Assembly: GCA_964034945.1 (NCBI GenBank) | Contig: OZ035963.1 | Location: forward strand, 39,066,361-39,130,360 | DNA from: Chrysopilus asiliformis | Lineage: Eukaryota > Arthropoda > Insecta > Diptera > Rhagionidae | Length of the DNA stretch: 64,000 nucleotides | Reading direction: 5' to 3' | Shown: piece after piece, positions 1 through 10,996 of the stretch | Position numbering within the stretch: the stretch's first letter is position 1 | How the letters are laid out: each line of letters opens with the position of its first letter | Notes under the pieces: generated by a model | The model's input: the letters and a program-made list of their open reading frames with translations, nothing else | Told to the model about the DNA's origin: nothing | The model's database searches: none | Translations under genes and position numbers: made by a program

Positions 1-3000
1 GGCATGGATGCAGTATCCGTGATTACCATAGGTAACCGAAAATGTTTTGACTGTTTATTCTTTTGACATTGAGGGCAACTTTTTATAAATTTTTCGATGT
101 CTCGAAGCATGTTTTTCCACTTGAAATATGTTCTGATCCGACTATAGGTCTTGTAGACTCCTTGATGACCTCCTAAAGGGGCATTGTGATAGGTTTTCAA
201 GACAGTTTCTATTTCCTTAGGATCGCTTAAGAACTCATATGTTTTTCCTTGACCTAGAATTTCTTCTTCTACTGATGTTGAATCGCTTGGGTCAGCATTT
301 TCGATCGCTTCTGTTTCAGAGTTGTTTTCGTTTACCTTCAACGATGGATGTTTTGAAATTTGAGAATCACTTAATTCGTTTGTTTGGTTTTCTTCCACAG
401 TACCTTTTGCCGCTTGTCTTTTTTGCGAACGGGTGACGACACCAACATTTGTTGTTTTTGTTTCTTTAGAGCAATTTTGATTTGAGTTTTCGAAGTGAAC
501 GTTTTTGCTAGGTTTGTTATAATCAACCATAACATCTTCGCGGCTTTCGTCGTGCGCTGTCTTCGTAGCATTTTGTTGTTGTAAATCGGTGTCATTAGTA
601 TTATTCGGGTTTTGATTGTAGGGAATTCTACTTAATGCGTCAGCGGCGGTATTATGTTTACCTGCCTTGTATTCGATCACATATTCATAATCTGATAATT
701 TATGCCTAAACCTGGTTAACCTTGAGGTCGTATCCTTGATGTTAAAAACTCCCTTTAAAGGACGGTGGTCCGAATATACAATAAACTTTCTCCCTAATAA
801 ATAACATCGAAAATGTTTGGTAGCCCATACGATGGCTAGCAATTCCTTTTCGATCGTGGAGTATCGGCGTTCAGCCTCATTAAGTGTTCTACTTGCATAT
901 GCGATAGGACGTTCATCTTGTGCTAGTATTGCGCCTAATGCTTCCCCGCTGGCATCAGTCGTTAAGGTAAATGGTTGGGAAAAATCAGGGTATGCGAGTA
1001 ACGGCGGGTTAGTAAGTGCTTTTCGAAGAGTTTGAAAAGAATCTTCACATTTAGCATCCCAATTAAATTTTTTGCCTTTTCTGAGTAAATTAGTTAATGG
1101 CAAGGCTATTTTTGAAAAGTTTTCAATAAACTTTCGATAATAATTGGCTAAACCAAGAAAACTTTGGACTTGACGAATGGTTCTGGGTTTGGGAAATTCT
1201 TGAACACATTTCACATTTTGAGGATCGGGTAGTGCTCCTTCACTCGTGCACTTGTGACCTAAATAAATAACCTCTTTCCGGAGAAAATGGCACTTCTCAG
1301 GTTGCAATTTTAAATTGTAGTTTCGTAGTCTTTGAAATACTTCAATCAATTTATCATTGTGATCTATTAAATTTTTTCCGTAGATTACTAAATCGTCAAT
1401 GTATATAAAACACTTTATTCCTTGCAATCCTGTCAGAGCGTGGTTCATTGCTCTTTGGAAGGTAGCAGGAGCTGACTTGAGCCCGAATGGCATCCTTGTG
1501 AACTCGTAATGTCCAAAGGATGTGCTGAAGGCTGTTTTTCCTCTGTCCTTGGGATCTACCTATATTTGATGGTAACCACTAGCTAAGTCCAATGTGGTAA
1601 AGTATGTTGAGTTTCCTAACTGGTCTAGAATTTCTTCAATTCTAGGCAGAGAAAAGGCGTCGCCAATAGTGACGTCATTCAGTTTCCTAAAGTCAATCAC
1701 TACTCTCCATTTCTTTTCTCCATTAGCTCCCGGTTTTTTAGATACAACTAAAAGAGGGGAGTTCCATGGACTTTTGCTAGGTTTAACAATGCCATCATCG
1801 ATCATTTGGTTAACTTGATCGTATATAACTTCCCGTTGGATTTCTGGAAGACGATAGTTTTTGAGATTGATCGGTGGTTGATCAGCCTTAGTGGGAATTT
1901 TGTGTTTTAAAATGTTTGAATAAGATAATTTATCTCCGGGTAAATGAAATAGATCATGGTATTGGGAACAAATGTTGAGTACAGATCGTCTTTCTTCCTC
2001 GTTAAGAGTTTCATCCAGTATTATAGACTCTGTGATCTGTTTAATGCGTTTGTATTTCAGTGGAGATTCTGTGTTGTTTTTTACAGAATTCAAAGCAAAT
2101 ATTTTAAATTTTTTCATTTTTATTAATTTTAGAGGTATTTCGTTCAGAGTCACTTCTGAGGAATTATTATTAAGAACACTGAGGGTAATTTTACCGCCTA
2201 TAGACCTTACTAGGGCGTTACTCAAAAATACGCCAGGTTGGAGTTCTTGGGATAAACATATATGATCAGATTTAATTTGAGTTGCTGGATAGTGTATGAT
2301 TGTTTCGGATCTAGGTTGAATTCTAAAATTGAGTACTTGCTTATGTAATTGGTTATCATTTTGGGGAGAAGGGGGTTGTTTCCAATGAACTTTGTCCGGC
2401 GGTAGCTTAATTTTTGTTTTACGAACTTTGGAATTTTCCGCGTTAATGGAATTTGATATTTGGGAAGGATTTTGATGTTTCGGAAGTTGGAATTCCTTAA
2501 AATCTTCCTCTAATTGTTTCACAAGTATGCGCACGTCTTCTATAGACCTAATTGTTGAAGAGAATTTTGGTATTTGTACCTGATTAATGAATATTTCTTG
2601 TGCTTGAGGATTTGTGGATTTTGTGTTTAAATTTTTATAACTCGAAAGTGTACTGTCCTCGGTGGGATTTTTCAGTAGCGCCTTTCTTTGGTTGGTAGTA
2701 TTTTTTACTACTGGATTCGGAAGTTTGTTTGAATTTGAAAGTGTACTGTCCTCGGTGGGATTTTTCAGTAGCGCCTTTCGTTTGTTATTTTGAAAATTTT
2801 TTGATCTATTCTGTTCAGGTATTTCAGAAAACATTTGTCGTTTATCTGCCTGGTATTCAGAATGATCTGATAGGGAAAACCTTTTAGTTTCCATTTCAGC
2901 TACACTAATATCCTTTATGCTTACCCTTTTGTCATCATGATTTCCCAAAGGTATTCCAGAAAACTCTTTTGGTTTAACTGCCTGTTGGGGATCTGAATTA

Positions 3001-3611
3001 ACGAGTATGATCAAATCTTCTTTCATATCTCCTTGTACGGGAAAACGGAGCTTCTTATCGACACAATCGATGTACGTTCGGTTCCATAGGAAATCCCTTC
3101 CTAAAATTCCATCGAATGACATAGAGTTTGTATCTTCGACAATTTGGAATTCACATTTTAGGTTGTAAGTAACAGTATCATTGGTTTCGGCCTCAACTTT
3201 TCCTACACAGGTTCCGAGGGTTGTACTATCTCCGCCGTAAAGGCTGTTTAGAAGGATTGACTTTTGTGGATTTGGGAGTATTTCCGGTTTTAGTGCTTCT
3301 TTCTTCAGCAAACTGACATCCGCTCCTGTGTCCACGAGCAATTTTAAAGGATTATTTCTTGCTATGTCCGAATTAACCTTTACTGTAGCGTCATTTTGTA
3401 TAGAAAAATTAGTGATGACAGGTTTGTCACTTTCAGAAATAGGAGTTAGTACTTTAGGGTTTAGTTTTGGGAGAGCTTTAGAATTGTATTCAGGAGTTTT
3501 TAAAAGTTTACACTCTTTTTGCTTAGTGGGAATAGAAGTCGAGTGTATAGCTTCTTCCCTTTTTAGTTTTCCTGAGACCTTTTCTGATCCCATCTTAATT
3601 TGTAGGGACAA
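1..3611 (-). pseudogene. Ty3/gypsy pol (protease-RT-RNase H-integrase start), one nonsense codon, cut by window edge
   Basis: Polyprotein of an LTR retrotransposon. It holds an aspartic protease with LLVDTGADVS near residue 94 and DGILGRDFLW further on, and a reverse transcriptase whose YIDD catalytic motif lies at 1392-1403. RNase H begins near TDASG (about 900-960), and the integrase HHCC zinc region and first core Asp lie in the last 200 bases. The frame is open from 3611 to the left edge except for one TAG at 1560-1562, directly after GYHQI in the RT palm, which would remove most of RT, RNase H and integrase. A two-copy internal repeat (RKALLKNPTEDSTLS) sits in the linker after the protease. 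Pol overlaps gag by 49 bases in the -1 frame, so it is probably made by -1 frameshifting; the first in-frame ATG is at 3593. The 3' LTR and any env would lie left of the window. Confidence 0.9.
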
Positions 3612-5362
3612 TCCGCAGAAGCGTGGGTGTTTCTTTCACACCACTCACATATTTCGGGGTTATCATTCGGAGGATTCGGTTGTTGCGTAATAGCATTAAT
3701 TTTGGCTCTATTGGTATTATTTGGAAAATTGGAATCGTTCGACCTCTGTTGGTAATTGTTGTGAGGTTGGACATTTTGATTAGTTCGGCAACGATCGGTG
3801 CTATGGCCATTTATTTTACAGTGTGTACAATAATATTGTTTAGTTCGACAGCTTGAAACATCGTGTCCAATCTTTTTACAGAAATCACAGCGCAGGTTTC
3901 TGGAATCGGAGAACCTATTTGGTTGGGATTGATTTTGGAAAGTGGAGTTATTCTTGGGTTGAAAATTTCTAGAATAGCTATTAGATTTATTTGATGTTTG
4001 GTTTGTGAAAGAAGTGGTGAAATTATTTGTGCCGTTTAATCTTTGATTGGAGTTAGGGTTAAAATTTGAAAAACTGTTATGCGATAAATTTTGATAAGGA
4101 TTTAGTTCATGGTCGAAAAGTCTGCTTGATCGGTTTTGAGAGTAAACCCTTTCTTCCGATCTTTCGATTTCTTCGGCCAGATTCATTAATGCCAATAATG
4201 TTTTATCTGTGTGTCCCAATATGGCTTGGCGTATTGTAGGACTAAGAATACCTGACTTGAACGTGAATTTTGTTTCCTCTTCGACTTCTCGTAATAACGC
4301 GTCATTAGCCGAAGGGTATTTTTTTGTAACGGCCAAACGTAATTCCTTGTATTGTTTGACCAGTCTGCACCCGTATGCCATTACTCCTTCACCTGGCCTT
4401 TGTACGCATTTTCGTACGCTGGCGAACAGGTCGTTGATACTTTTAGAAGGGGCATAATTTACAGATAACATTTCAGAAAAATTTTGAAAGTTTTCGAATT
4501 GGTGATTTCTCATCAAGTCATAGGCATCGCCTCTTAGCCTTGTTTTTATCAGAGAGAGAAACAGAGGACATTCTTCTGGATTAAGATTGTCGTAAATTTG
4601 TTGGGCACTATCTAAAAATATTTGTAAATCTATTCTGACTGTGTCTCGATTTTCACCCGAAAATAACGGAACAATTTCATTAATTAACTTAGCGGTGTCC
4701 AGGAAATTCATTTTGGAAGCTGGGATTGGATTGTACTGGCTTGAACTATATAAATCTAGGATGAATCGATCAATTGATTCTATAAATTCGTTAACCGTAG
4801 AAGGTAAATTTTTTTCTTCCGCGAAAGTTTCTTCGTAAAGGGACGATATTTCACCGAATTGACTATCTTGCCAAAACAATTTCAAATTTTTATTACTAAT
4901 ATTTAAGTACTTATTCCTAAAATCTAATATTTCTTGAAATTTTTCACTTACAGGCTTTTCCTGTGTTGAGTCTGATGTTAATTTGCTTCGCTGGTAGATA
5001 CGTCCTTCTCTAAGCGGCACGTCGCTGTATCTCGTTGTCCTGCTAGGTCCGGGTTGTGGTGTAGATGTGTTGAATTGCCTGGTACTTTTCGGTGTTCCCT
5101 GGATTCCTTCTATTGGTTCTGTTTGTTCGTTGATCCTCAGTTGAATTTCTCCTAATAAGTCGTATAATGTGTCTGTCGTCTCCAGAAGTTGTGGTGTTAC
5201 GATTAGAGTCTGCTTTTCTGATGTTCGTCCTTCTGTGTTTGATTGTTGTGATGTGGTCGGGACTGGTTCTGCACTCGGTGTGATCGGTGATTTTGAGGTT
5301 GATTTCTTCTTTGCTTTCCTGTCGGGATTCACTCGGAGAACCGTTTTCAACAGTTTTGACAT
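3563..5362 (-). CDS. Ty3/gypsy Gag with three zinc knuckles
   Basis: 599-residue nucleocapsid/capsid precursor of the same minus-strand element. The N-terminal 100 residues are basic and Ser/Thr/Pro-rich. A retrotransposon gag-like helical region follows at about residues 200-400. The C-terminal third is Asn/Ser/Gln-rich and carries three CCHC-type knuckles: CDFCKKIGHDVSSC, CTHCKINGHSTDRC and CEWCERNTHASADC. Three knuckles is more than the usual one or two. The ORF is intact from ATG to stop. It starts about 250 bases downstream of the primer-binding site and overlaps pol at its 3' end. No canonical XXXYYYZ heptamer is obvious in the overlap, so the frameshift mechanism is unclear. Confidence 0.88.
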   Translation of the reverse strand: MSKLLKTVLRVNPDRKAKKKSTSKSPITPSAEPVPTTSQQSNTEGRTSEKQTLIVTPQLLETTDTLYDLLGEIQLRINEQTEPIEGIQGTPKSTRQFNTSTPQPGPSRTTRYSDVPLREGRIYQRSKLTSDSTQEKPVSEKFQEILDFRNKYLNISNKNLKLFWQDSQFGEISSLYEETFAEEKNLPSTVNEFIESIDRFILDLYSSSQYNPIPASKMNFLDTAKLINEIVPLFSGENRDTVRIDLQIFLDSAQQIYDNLNPEECPLFLSLIKTRLRGDAYDLMRNHQFENFQNFSEMLSVNYAPSKSINDLFASVRKCVQRPGEGVMAYGCRLVKQYKELRLAVTKKYPSANDALLREVEEETKFTFKSGILSPTIRQAILGHTDKTLLALMNLAEEIERSEERVYSQNRSSRLFDHELNPYQNLSHNSFSNFNPNSNQRLNGTNNFTTSFTNQTSNKSNSYSRNFQPKNNSTFQNQSQPNRFSDSRNLRCDFCKKIGHDVSSCRTKQYYCTHCKINGHSTDRCRTNQNVQPHNNYQQRSNDSNFPNNTNRAKINAITQQPNPPNDNPEICEWCERNTHASADCPYKLRWDQKRSQEN

Positions 5363-5611
5363 TTATTTAATCGCACTATGCCGGGTTCACGTCACTGTTA
5401 CTGTTTGTGATACTAGTTCTGATTAACTAATATAAGTACACAAACTAAATGTTCGAATGTTCGCGATAGCCACAGTAAAATGTTCACTTCCCGCTGGTTT
5501 CTTTCGTTTGTGATAATAGCACTTGTTACTATTATAAATTACACAAATTTAGAATTTAAATGTGCGTGATAATGAATTATGTCACTTTACTTCACTAATT
5601 TTTCTGCGAAC

Positions 5612-5629
5612 ATCCTACCAACTGCGCCA
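5612..5629 (-). promoter_or_regulatory. Primer-binding site, tRNA-Ser type
   Basis: On the minus strand TGGCGCAGTTGG begins two bases after the LTR-like end GTTACA. TGGCGCAGT is complementary to a tRNA-Ser 3' end (ACTGCG plus CCA), the primer used by the 17.6/297 group of gypsy elements. It fixes the element's orientation and the inner LTR edge. Confidence 0.65.
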
Positions 5630-6236
5630 AATGTAACATAACGTGATTTCACCTCGATGCGACTTGTCAATCCCTTTTGAAAACTTTCGCCCCAAAACAA
5701 TAAAACAATAGTCACAAAATTTCCGTTAAAGAATTTTATTTCATAAATAGACTTCTAGCTCGACTGATTACACAAAGTTTTATAATTTAATTTGTTCACA
5801 ATTTTTTGTATTAGGAAATTTTTAGAACTTAGGTTGAATTACAAATCTTAAACCTTCTGGATCTTAATTTGTTTCACAAATTTTAATCACTTATGGATTC
5901 ACAATATATATGTATTTATTATTAGTCTGAATACTAAATTCCCAAGTTTTAAAGTTTCACCTCGTTTTATGGTTTTCTGAAAACACTGAATTGCACTTGA
6001 ACACAAATGTTTGGAAAAACGGACAACATTCAAAAATCAGATTTAAGATAAATACTCAAAAACTCTTTTAAAGATTCTTAACTTGACTTTAAAACATAAT
6101 TTTTCAAAATTAAATCACTCCCGATATAACTAGCTCACCGATGTCTTCTCTATAAGGTACCTCTTAATAACTCTTCCAAAACTAATAAACTCCAAAAAAA
6201 ACGTAAAAAACTCCCCGAGTCAGGCCTTAACACCTT

Positions 6237-6244
6237 CTTTTATA
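6237..6244 (-). promoter_or_regulatory. TATA box (TATAAAAG) of the probable LTR promoter
   Basis: TATAAAAG on the minus strand, about 880 bases upstream of the gag ATG. It would place the transcript start near 6210 and divide the LTR into U3 (right) and R-U5 (left). Confidence 0.5.
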
Positions 6245-6500
6245 GGCTTCTTGACCTGCTCACGTTGGTGATGGTGGGAATCTTAAGTCACGTTGCCAAA
6301 ACAGGTGCAAGAATTATTTGCCCTAGTTCTGGGTGACGGAACTAAGAATTGCATTGTCAGGAAAGTTGCTAATTCGCGTATTTCACTCTTGTGAAATACG
6401 ATCGAAACATATGTATTGCAATATGAGCGCGCTTGTCGCGTGCTTCGTTTATTTTGTTGATCGACATTTTTTATGATTTTAATGTTGAATATATGTCGGG

Positions 6501-6760
6501 AGCGTTGACCGACGGTATTTAGGTGAATTGAAGTATTTTGATGATTTCGCATAATGGAAGATATATGGACAATTTTGCCTATGATTTATGTGCAGGTGTT
6601 TAAGTAATTATGTGGCGGGTGCATTGACCGATGTTGAATTGAGGTTTTGATAATTTGGCATAATGGTTTAAGAATTGCATGTGAAAAATATATTGATATA
6701 TTGACAGACAGGAAATTGATGATTTTTATAGGGGTTAGGTAAGTGCATTGACCTGGCTGC
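6501..6760. repeat. Imperfect direct repeats, about 120-bp spacing
   Basis: GCGTTGACC (6502), GCATTGACC (6621) and GCATTGACC (6745) recur at about 120-124 bases. The first two are followed by alignable sequence ending in CATAATGG. They lie in the presumed U3 region and could be diverged promoter/enhancer repeats. Confidence 0.4.
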
Positions 6761-7109
6761 ATATGACAGTACTAAGAATTGCTTATGTTGCTCGAAGGCT
6801 GGGTCAATACTTTGTCTTAGTACTTTGGACTTGTTGTTTTGGGTTAAGTGGTGGATTGCATCAGAAAAAGTCGAAATGCAATTCATCACATTGACATCAA
6901 TTTCTATTTTCATCTTTGACTCAACCACAACAAAGTTCATCACACTAGTTACACACAACACAGATGAACTGTGTTCTCAAACAATCGTGAGAAGATTATA
7001 TCCACAAAAATTCAAAATTCTAAAAACTGAAATTACTATTTGTTTTTTTGTCAAAATATTATAATTGCCTATTATTTATCGAATTTGCCAAGAATCCCAA
7101 TGCAGATCA

Positions 7110-7590
7110 TGATCCCGATAAAAGTTGGGTTACAAATTTGTATAAGAGTTAATTCGGATTTCCGATCGATTCATTAAAAAAATGCTGCTAATATTATTCC
7201 TTTTGGTTTATACGAATTTACAAGAATGCCATTTGGATTACGAAATTCCGCACAAACGAAATCACAAGAGGTCTAGATTTTATATTTGTTTTGCAAGAAC
7301 ACACTGAACATTTTAAAATACATTTCAATCGTCTTGAAAATTTTGGTTTAAATATCAAACCATCAAAAAGGTAATTTGGCATAGCTAAATGTGATTTTCT
7401 TAGCCATCAAATTTCAGCTCAAGGAATACTTCCTCCCAACAAAAGACTTGAAATTATAGCAAATTATCCCACTCCAAAAACATTTAACAATTTATAGGTA
7501 TGGTGAATTACTACTATCGATTTATTCCAAATCTAGCCAAATATTTAAGTCCTCTTCATGGAATTTTGACTACCTTAAACTAAAACCATA
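7110..7590 (+). pseudogene. Decayed Ty3/gypsy reverse transcriptase fragment (copy A)
   Basis: Broken frames keep recognisable RT pieces in order: FTRMPFGLRNSAQT (from about 7210), then a stretch reading EHFKIHFNRLENFGLN, then KCDFLSHQISAQG followed by a PTPKTFNNL-like motif, then VNYYYRFIPNLAKYLSPLHG. These match the region from before the YxDD motif to the RT/RNase H connection of gypsy-type Pol. The YxDD segment itself is deleted. Stops and frameshifts are frequent, so the fragment is non-functional. Confidence 0.75.
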
Positions 7591-7615
7591 TCTTTCGTCC
7601 CACTTCATGAGTACA

Positions 7616-8296
7616 GGGCTCGTATTCAAGAACTCGAGTCGCAAATAAACTCGACTCGTATGTGCTACTCGGATAAAATTGAAAATGGGATTCTTGAACT
7701 CGGTCCGAGTACGACCAAATGTGTTGCCACAACAAAAATGAAATTTCATATGAAATTGTTGAAATGTGGCCAACTTCACTTAGCAAATTGATGTTCGTGG
7801 AAAGTGAAAACATCCCTTACTTGTTTTGCATAAGGAAGAAATTAAATTCCGATGTATGGAGAATATGGTCGCGAATTTCTGAAATGTTAGTGGAAAAATA
7901 TTGATAGAAATTTGATTTTGTGAAGCAGTGCAAATTTTTGAATACGATTTTTTTTACGATGGAAAGTATAGCAGCTTTTTTGGCTGACGATAGTGATAGT
8001 AATGAAGAAAATATCCGTGATCGTTACAAAGAAATTAGAGACAAATAAAATCCATTATCATTACCAAATGCATTGTAAGTTTTGTGGCATATGGTTGAAA
8101 TGTAAAATTTATTGTATAAATAAAAGCTATTTAATTTGGCAAAAGATAGTTTCAGAGTCAAATCTCAACCTCACTCGGCAGGCTAAACGTCACCGAATAT
8201 TTACTCGCAAGAGATTGCTCGTTCCCGAGTTCAAGAATTCGTTTTTATCGCACTCGGCAAATATTTTACTCGGTACGAGTTCCCGAATAAGGGCCC
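7616..8296. mobile_element. Inverted-repeat DNA element, possibly PIF/Harbinger-type (copy A)
   Basis: The ends are imperfect inverted repeats: GGGCTCGTATTCAAGAACTC at the left, and GGGCCCTTATTCGGGAACTC read inward from the right. A short acidic ORF (MESIAAFLADDSDSNEEN...) starts at 7960 and resembles the acidic N-terminus of some insect Harbinger transposases. No catalytic domain remains. The flanks give no clear target duplication. The GGGC...TATTC end is shared with the MITE at 20676-20876. Confidence 0.5.
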
Positions 8297-8611
8297 AGGA
8301 TTCATTTGTATCACATGACAAGACACATTTCTATACCAGCTAAGAACATATCACCCTTTTTCGACGCAGTGAGAATAACAGCATCTTCACTATCATTTAC
8401 ATATGCGATATCCTTACAAAATTTAAGTGAGTTTCCATGTTCAGAAAATTTGTGCACAGATAAGAAATTTCCCTTAAAGTCCGGAACGTATAAAACTCCC
8501 TGAAGTATAATTGGACGATATTCGGTTGAAAGTTCAATGGTTCCAATACCGCCCAACATGCAGGATGTATCACTTGCCATCTGAAGGAGCTGCCTTTCTC
8601 TCTTGCAACAC
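8297..8611 (-). pseudogene. Ty1/copia pol fragment (protease C-terminal side)
   Basis: The minus strand encodes a copia-type protease/linker segment: MASDTSCMLGGIGTIEL, then GVLYVPDFKGNFLSVHKFSEHG-like sequence, typical of the conserved LxxVLYVPxLxxNLLSV motif of copia elements. It is open but truncated at both ends. The upstream part continues at 8981-9181 beyond a foldback insertion. Confidence 0.8.
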
Positions 8612-8980
8612 ATATATATCCACAAACTAATCATAAGCAGACTAACATTTTCATTCAATCCATTCTAGAATAAAATTGAATTTCAACTTCCAAAAAATAA
8701 ATACCCATAGCAGCCATGAGCTTTTCCGCCAGCAGCACAAGACTTCGTGATGCAAGCTTTCCAGCAGTAAAAGTCCGATAAATCTGTTCATTTTGTTGAT
8801 CGCATTTTGTCTTCCTTTTGCTATTTTCACTAAATTGTGCTGCTGGCAGAAAAGCTCATGGCTGCTACGGCTAGAGTGGGTGCTATGGGTATTTATTTTT
8901 TGGAATTGGAAATTCAATTTTGTTATAGAATGGATTGAATGAAAATGTTAGTCAGCTTATGATTAGTTTGTGTATATATC
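8612..8980. mobile_element. Foldback (long inverted repeat) element inside copia protease
   Basis: The two arms, about 130-150 bases each (8612-8745 and about 8825-8980), are near-perfect inverted copies. Each includes CACAAACTAATCATAAGC, CATTTTCATTCAATCC, AAAATAAATACCCATAG and CAGCCATGAGCTTTTC. The spacer is about 80 bases. AT-rich ATATAT copies at both edges may be the target duplication. It splits a copia coding sequence. Confidence 0.8.
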
Positions 8981-9181
8981 GTAGCTCCAGTGTCTAAACA
9001 CCAGTCATCTTATTTTTGAGTTCGGACTACCATTCAATGTAAAAGCTTTGGGCTGTTGCTCTAAAACTTTATTCTTCTTCATTCGGTTAGTGGATTTCGA
9101 CGAAAAATGTCCCGGCTCGCCACATGCAAAACATTTCAAATTTAATTTAGATTTGCCAAATTTTGATTTTGTCAATAGCAC
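8981..9181 (-). pseudogene. Ty1/copia gag zinc knuckle and protease active site fragment
   Basis: The minus strand from 9181 reads a nucleocapsid-like segment with CFACGEPGHF (a CCHC knuckle whose last Cys is replaced). After one frame disruption it reads DWCLDTGAT, the copia protease active site with its DTG triad. The reading then runs into the foldback element and resumes at 8611. Confidence 0.75.
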
Positions 9182-9425
9182 GCGTTGCTCTTTATTCCTG
9201 GGGGGCTATTTTCGAAACATTTCGGATTTTTCGTTACGTTACGAATTACGATTCTCGCCGAAATGTTTTTTCCGTAATCCAAATCCGAAACGTTTGAAAA
9301 ATCGTATTCTGGTAACAAAACGTTTATGTTTCGGTATTATATTCACCACATTCACCTCATTCCGAAATGTACGTAGAATAGAGCTGTCAAAACGAAAATA
9401 TTTGACTAGTTTTGTGGGAATAACA
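9182..9425. repeat. Region rich in CGAAACGTTTCG-like inverted motifs
   Basis: Contains CGAAACATTTCGG, CCGAAATGTTTTTTCCG and CCGAAACGTTTG. A similar motif set (AAACGTTTCG, CGTTTCGGATCGATCCG) lies at 17751-17933, suggesting two diverged members of one non-autonomous family. No ends could be defined. Confidence 0.35.
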
Positions 9426-9575
9426 TGTCGTCAGGTTAAAGTGAAATTGTGCTAAGTGCAAAAAATCAAATTTTGCAGAAGAGCAAAAAAAAACCTTGTT
9501 AAATCGTTTTAATTTTCAATTTAAGAATAGTTTTCTTTAAATGACAATTAAAATGATTCACAATTTTCCAAACAA
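9426..9575 (+). mobile_element. Half copy of the MITE found at 26149-26372
   Basis: Starting near AAAGTGAAATTGTGCTAAGT it follows the left arm of the 26.2-kb MITE, through AAATCAAATTTTGCAGAAGAGC and CTTGTTAAATC. It ends before the opposite arm. Confidence 0.55.
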
Positions 9576-9809
9576 TAATTTTAATACAATTTGACATCAA
9601 TTTATATTTTCATCTTTGACTCAACCACAACAAAGTTCATCACACTAGTTACACACAACACAGATGAACTGTGTTCTCAAACAATCGTGAGAAGATTATA
9701 TCCACAAAAATTCAAAATTCTAAAAACTGAAATTACTATTTGTTTTTTTGTCAAAATATTATAATTGCCTATTATTTATCGAATTTGCCAAGAATCCCAA
9801 TGCAGATCA

Positions 9810-10290
9810 TGATCCCGATAAAAGTTGGGTTACAAATTTGTATAAGAGTTAATTCGGATTTCCGATCGATTCATTAAAAAAATGCTGCTAATATTATTCC
9901 TTTTGGTTTATACGAATTTACAAGAATGCCATTTGGATTACGAAATTCCGCACAAACGAAATCACAAGAGGTCTAGATTTTATATTTGTTTTGCAAGAAC
10001 ACACTGAACATTTTAAAATACATTTCAATCGTCTTGAAAATTTTGGTTTAAATATCAAACCATCAAAAAGGTAATTTGGCATAGCTAAATGTGATTTTCT
10101 TAGCCATCAAATTTCAGCTCAAGGAATACTTCCTCCCAACAAAAGACTTGAAATTATAGCAAATTATCCCACTCCAAAAACATTTAACAATTTATAGGTA
10201 TGGTGAATTACTACTATCGATTTATTCCAAATCTAGCCAAATATTTAAGTCCTCTTCATGGAATTTTGACTACCTTAAACTAAAACCATA
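9810..10290 (+). pseudogene. Decayed Ty3/gypsy reverse transcriptase fragment (copy B)
   Basis: Same broken RT fragment as in copy A, carried along in the duplication. No differences from copy A were seen in this part. Confidence 0.72.
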
Positions 10291-10315
10291 TCTTTCGTCC
10301 CACTTCATGAGTACA

Positions 10316-10996
10316 GGGCTCGTATTCAAGAACTCGAGTCGCAAATAAACTCGACTCGTATGTGCTACTCGGATAAAATTGAAAATGGGATTTTTGAACT
10401 CGGTCCGAGTACGACCAAATGTGTTGCCACAACAAAAATGAAATTTCATATGAAATTGTTGAAATGTGGCCAACTTCACTTAGCAAATTGATGTTCGTGG
10501 AAAGTGAAAACATCGCTTACTTGTTTTGCATAAGGAAGAAATTAAATTCCGATGTATGGAGAATATGGTCGCGAATTTCTGAAATGTTAGTGGAAAAATA
10601 TTGATAGAAATTTGATTTTGTGAAGCAGTGCAAATTTTTGAATACGATTTTTTTTACGATGGAAAGTATAGCAGCTTTTTTGGCTGACGATAGTGATAGT
10701 AATGAAGAAAATATCCGTGATCGTTACAAAGAAATTAGAGACAAATAAAATCCATTATCATTACCAAATGCATTGTAAGTTTTGTGGCATATGGTTGAAA
10801 TGTAAAATTTATTGTATAAATAAAAGCTATTTAATTTGGCAAAAGATAGTTTCAGAGTCAAATCTCAACCTCACTCGGCAGGCTAAACGTCACCGAATAT
10901 TTACTCGCAAGAGATTGCTCGTTCCCGAGTTCAAGAATTCGTTTTTATCGCACTCGGCAAATATTTTACTCGGTACGAGTTCCCGAATAAGGGCCC
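10316..10996. mobile_element. Inverted-repeat DNA element, possibly PIF/Harbinger-type (copy B)
   Basis: Duplicate of 7616-8296 with two base differences (10393, 10515). It did not insert independently, since its flanks are duplicated too. Confidence 0.5.

Larger units (their letters stand above)
5632..6953 (-). repeat. Probable 5' LTR of the minus-strand Ty3/gypsy element
   Basis: The inner edge is firm: GTTACA at 5632 abuts the primer site. The outer edge at 6953 is a proposal: the minus strand there reads TGTAAC, the inverted match of the inner end, giving a 1,322-bp LTR. A TATA box lies inside. The partner LTR is outside the window, so the outer edge cannot be confirmed here. The outer 63 bases also belong to the 1,491-bp duplicated block. 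Confidence 0.45.
6891..8381. repeat. 1,491-bp duplicated block, copy A
   Basis: Matches 9591-11081 base for base at a constant offset of 2,700, with three substitutions seen (6904, 7693, 7815) and no indels. It spans the edge of the presumed LTR, a dead RT fragment, a 681-bp inverted-repeat element and the start of a copia fragment. It was therefore copied as DNA after those elements had joined. Copy A is likely the parent, because its copia sequence continues past 8381. Confidence 0.95.
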
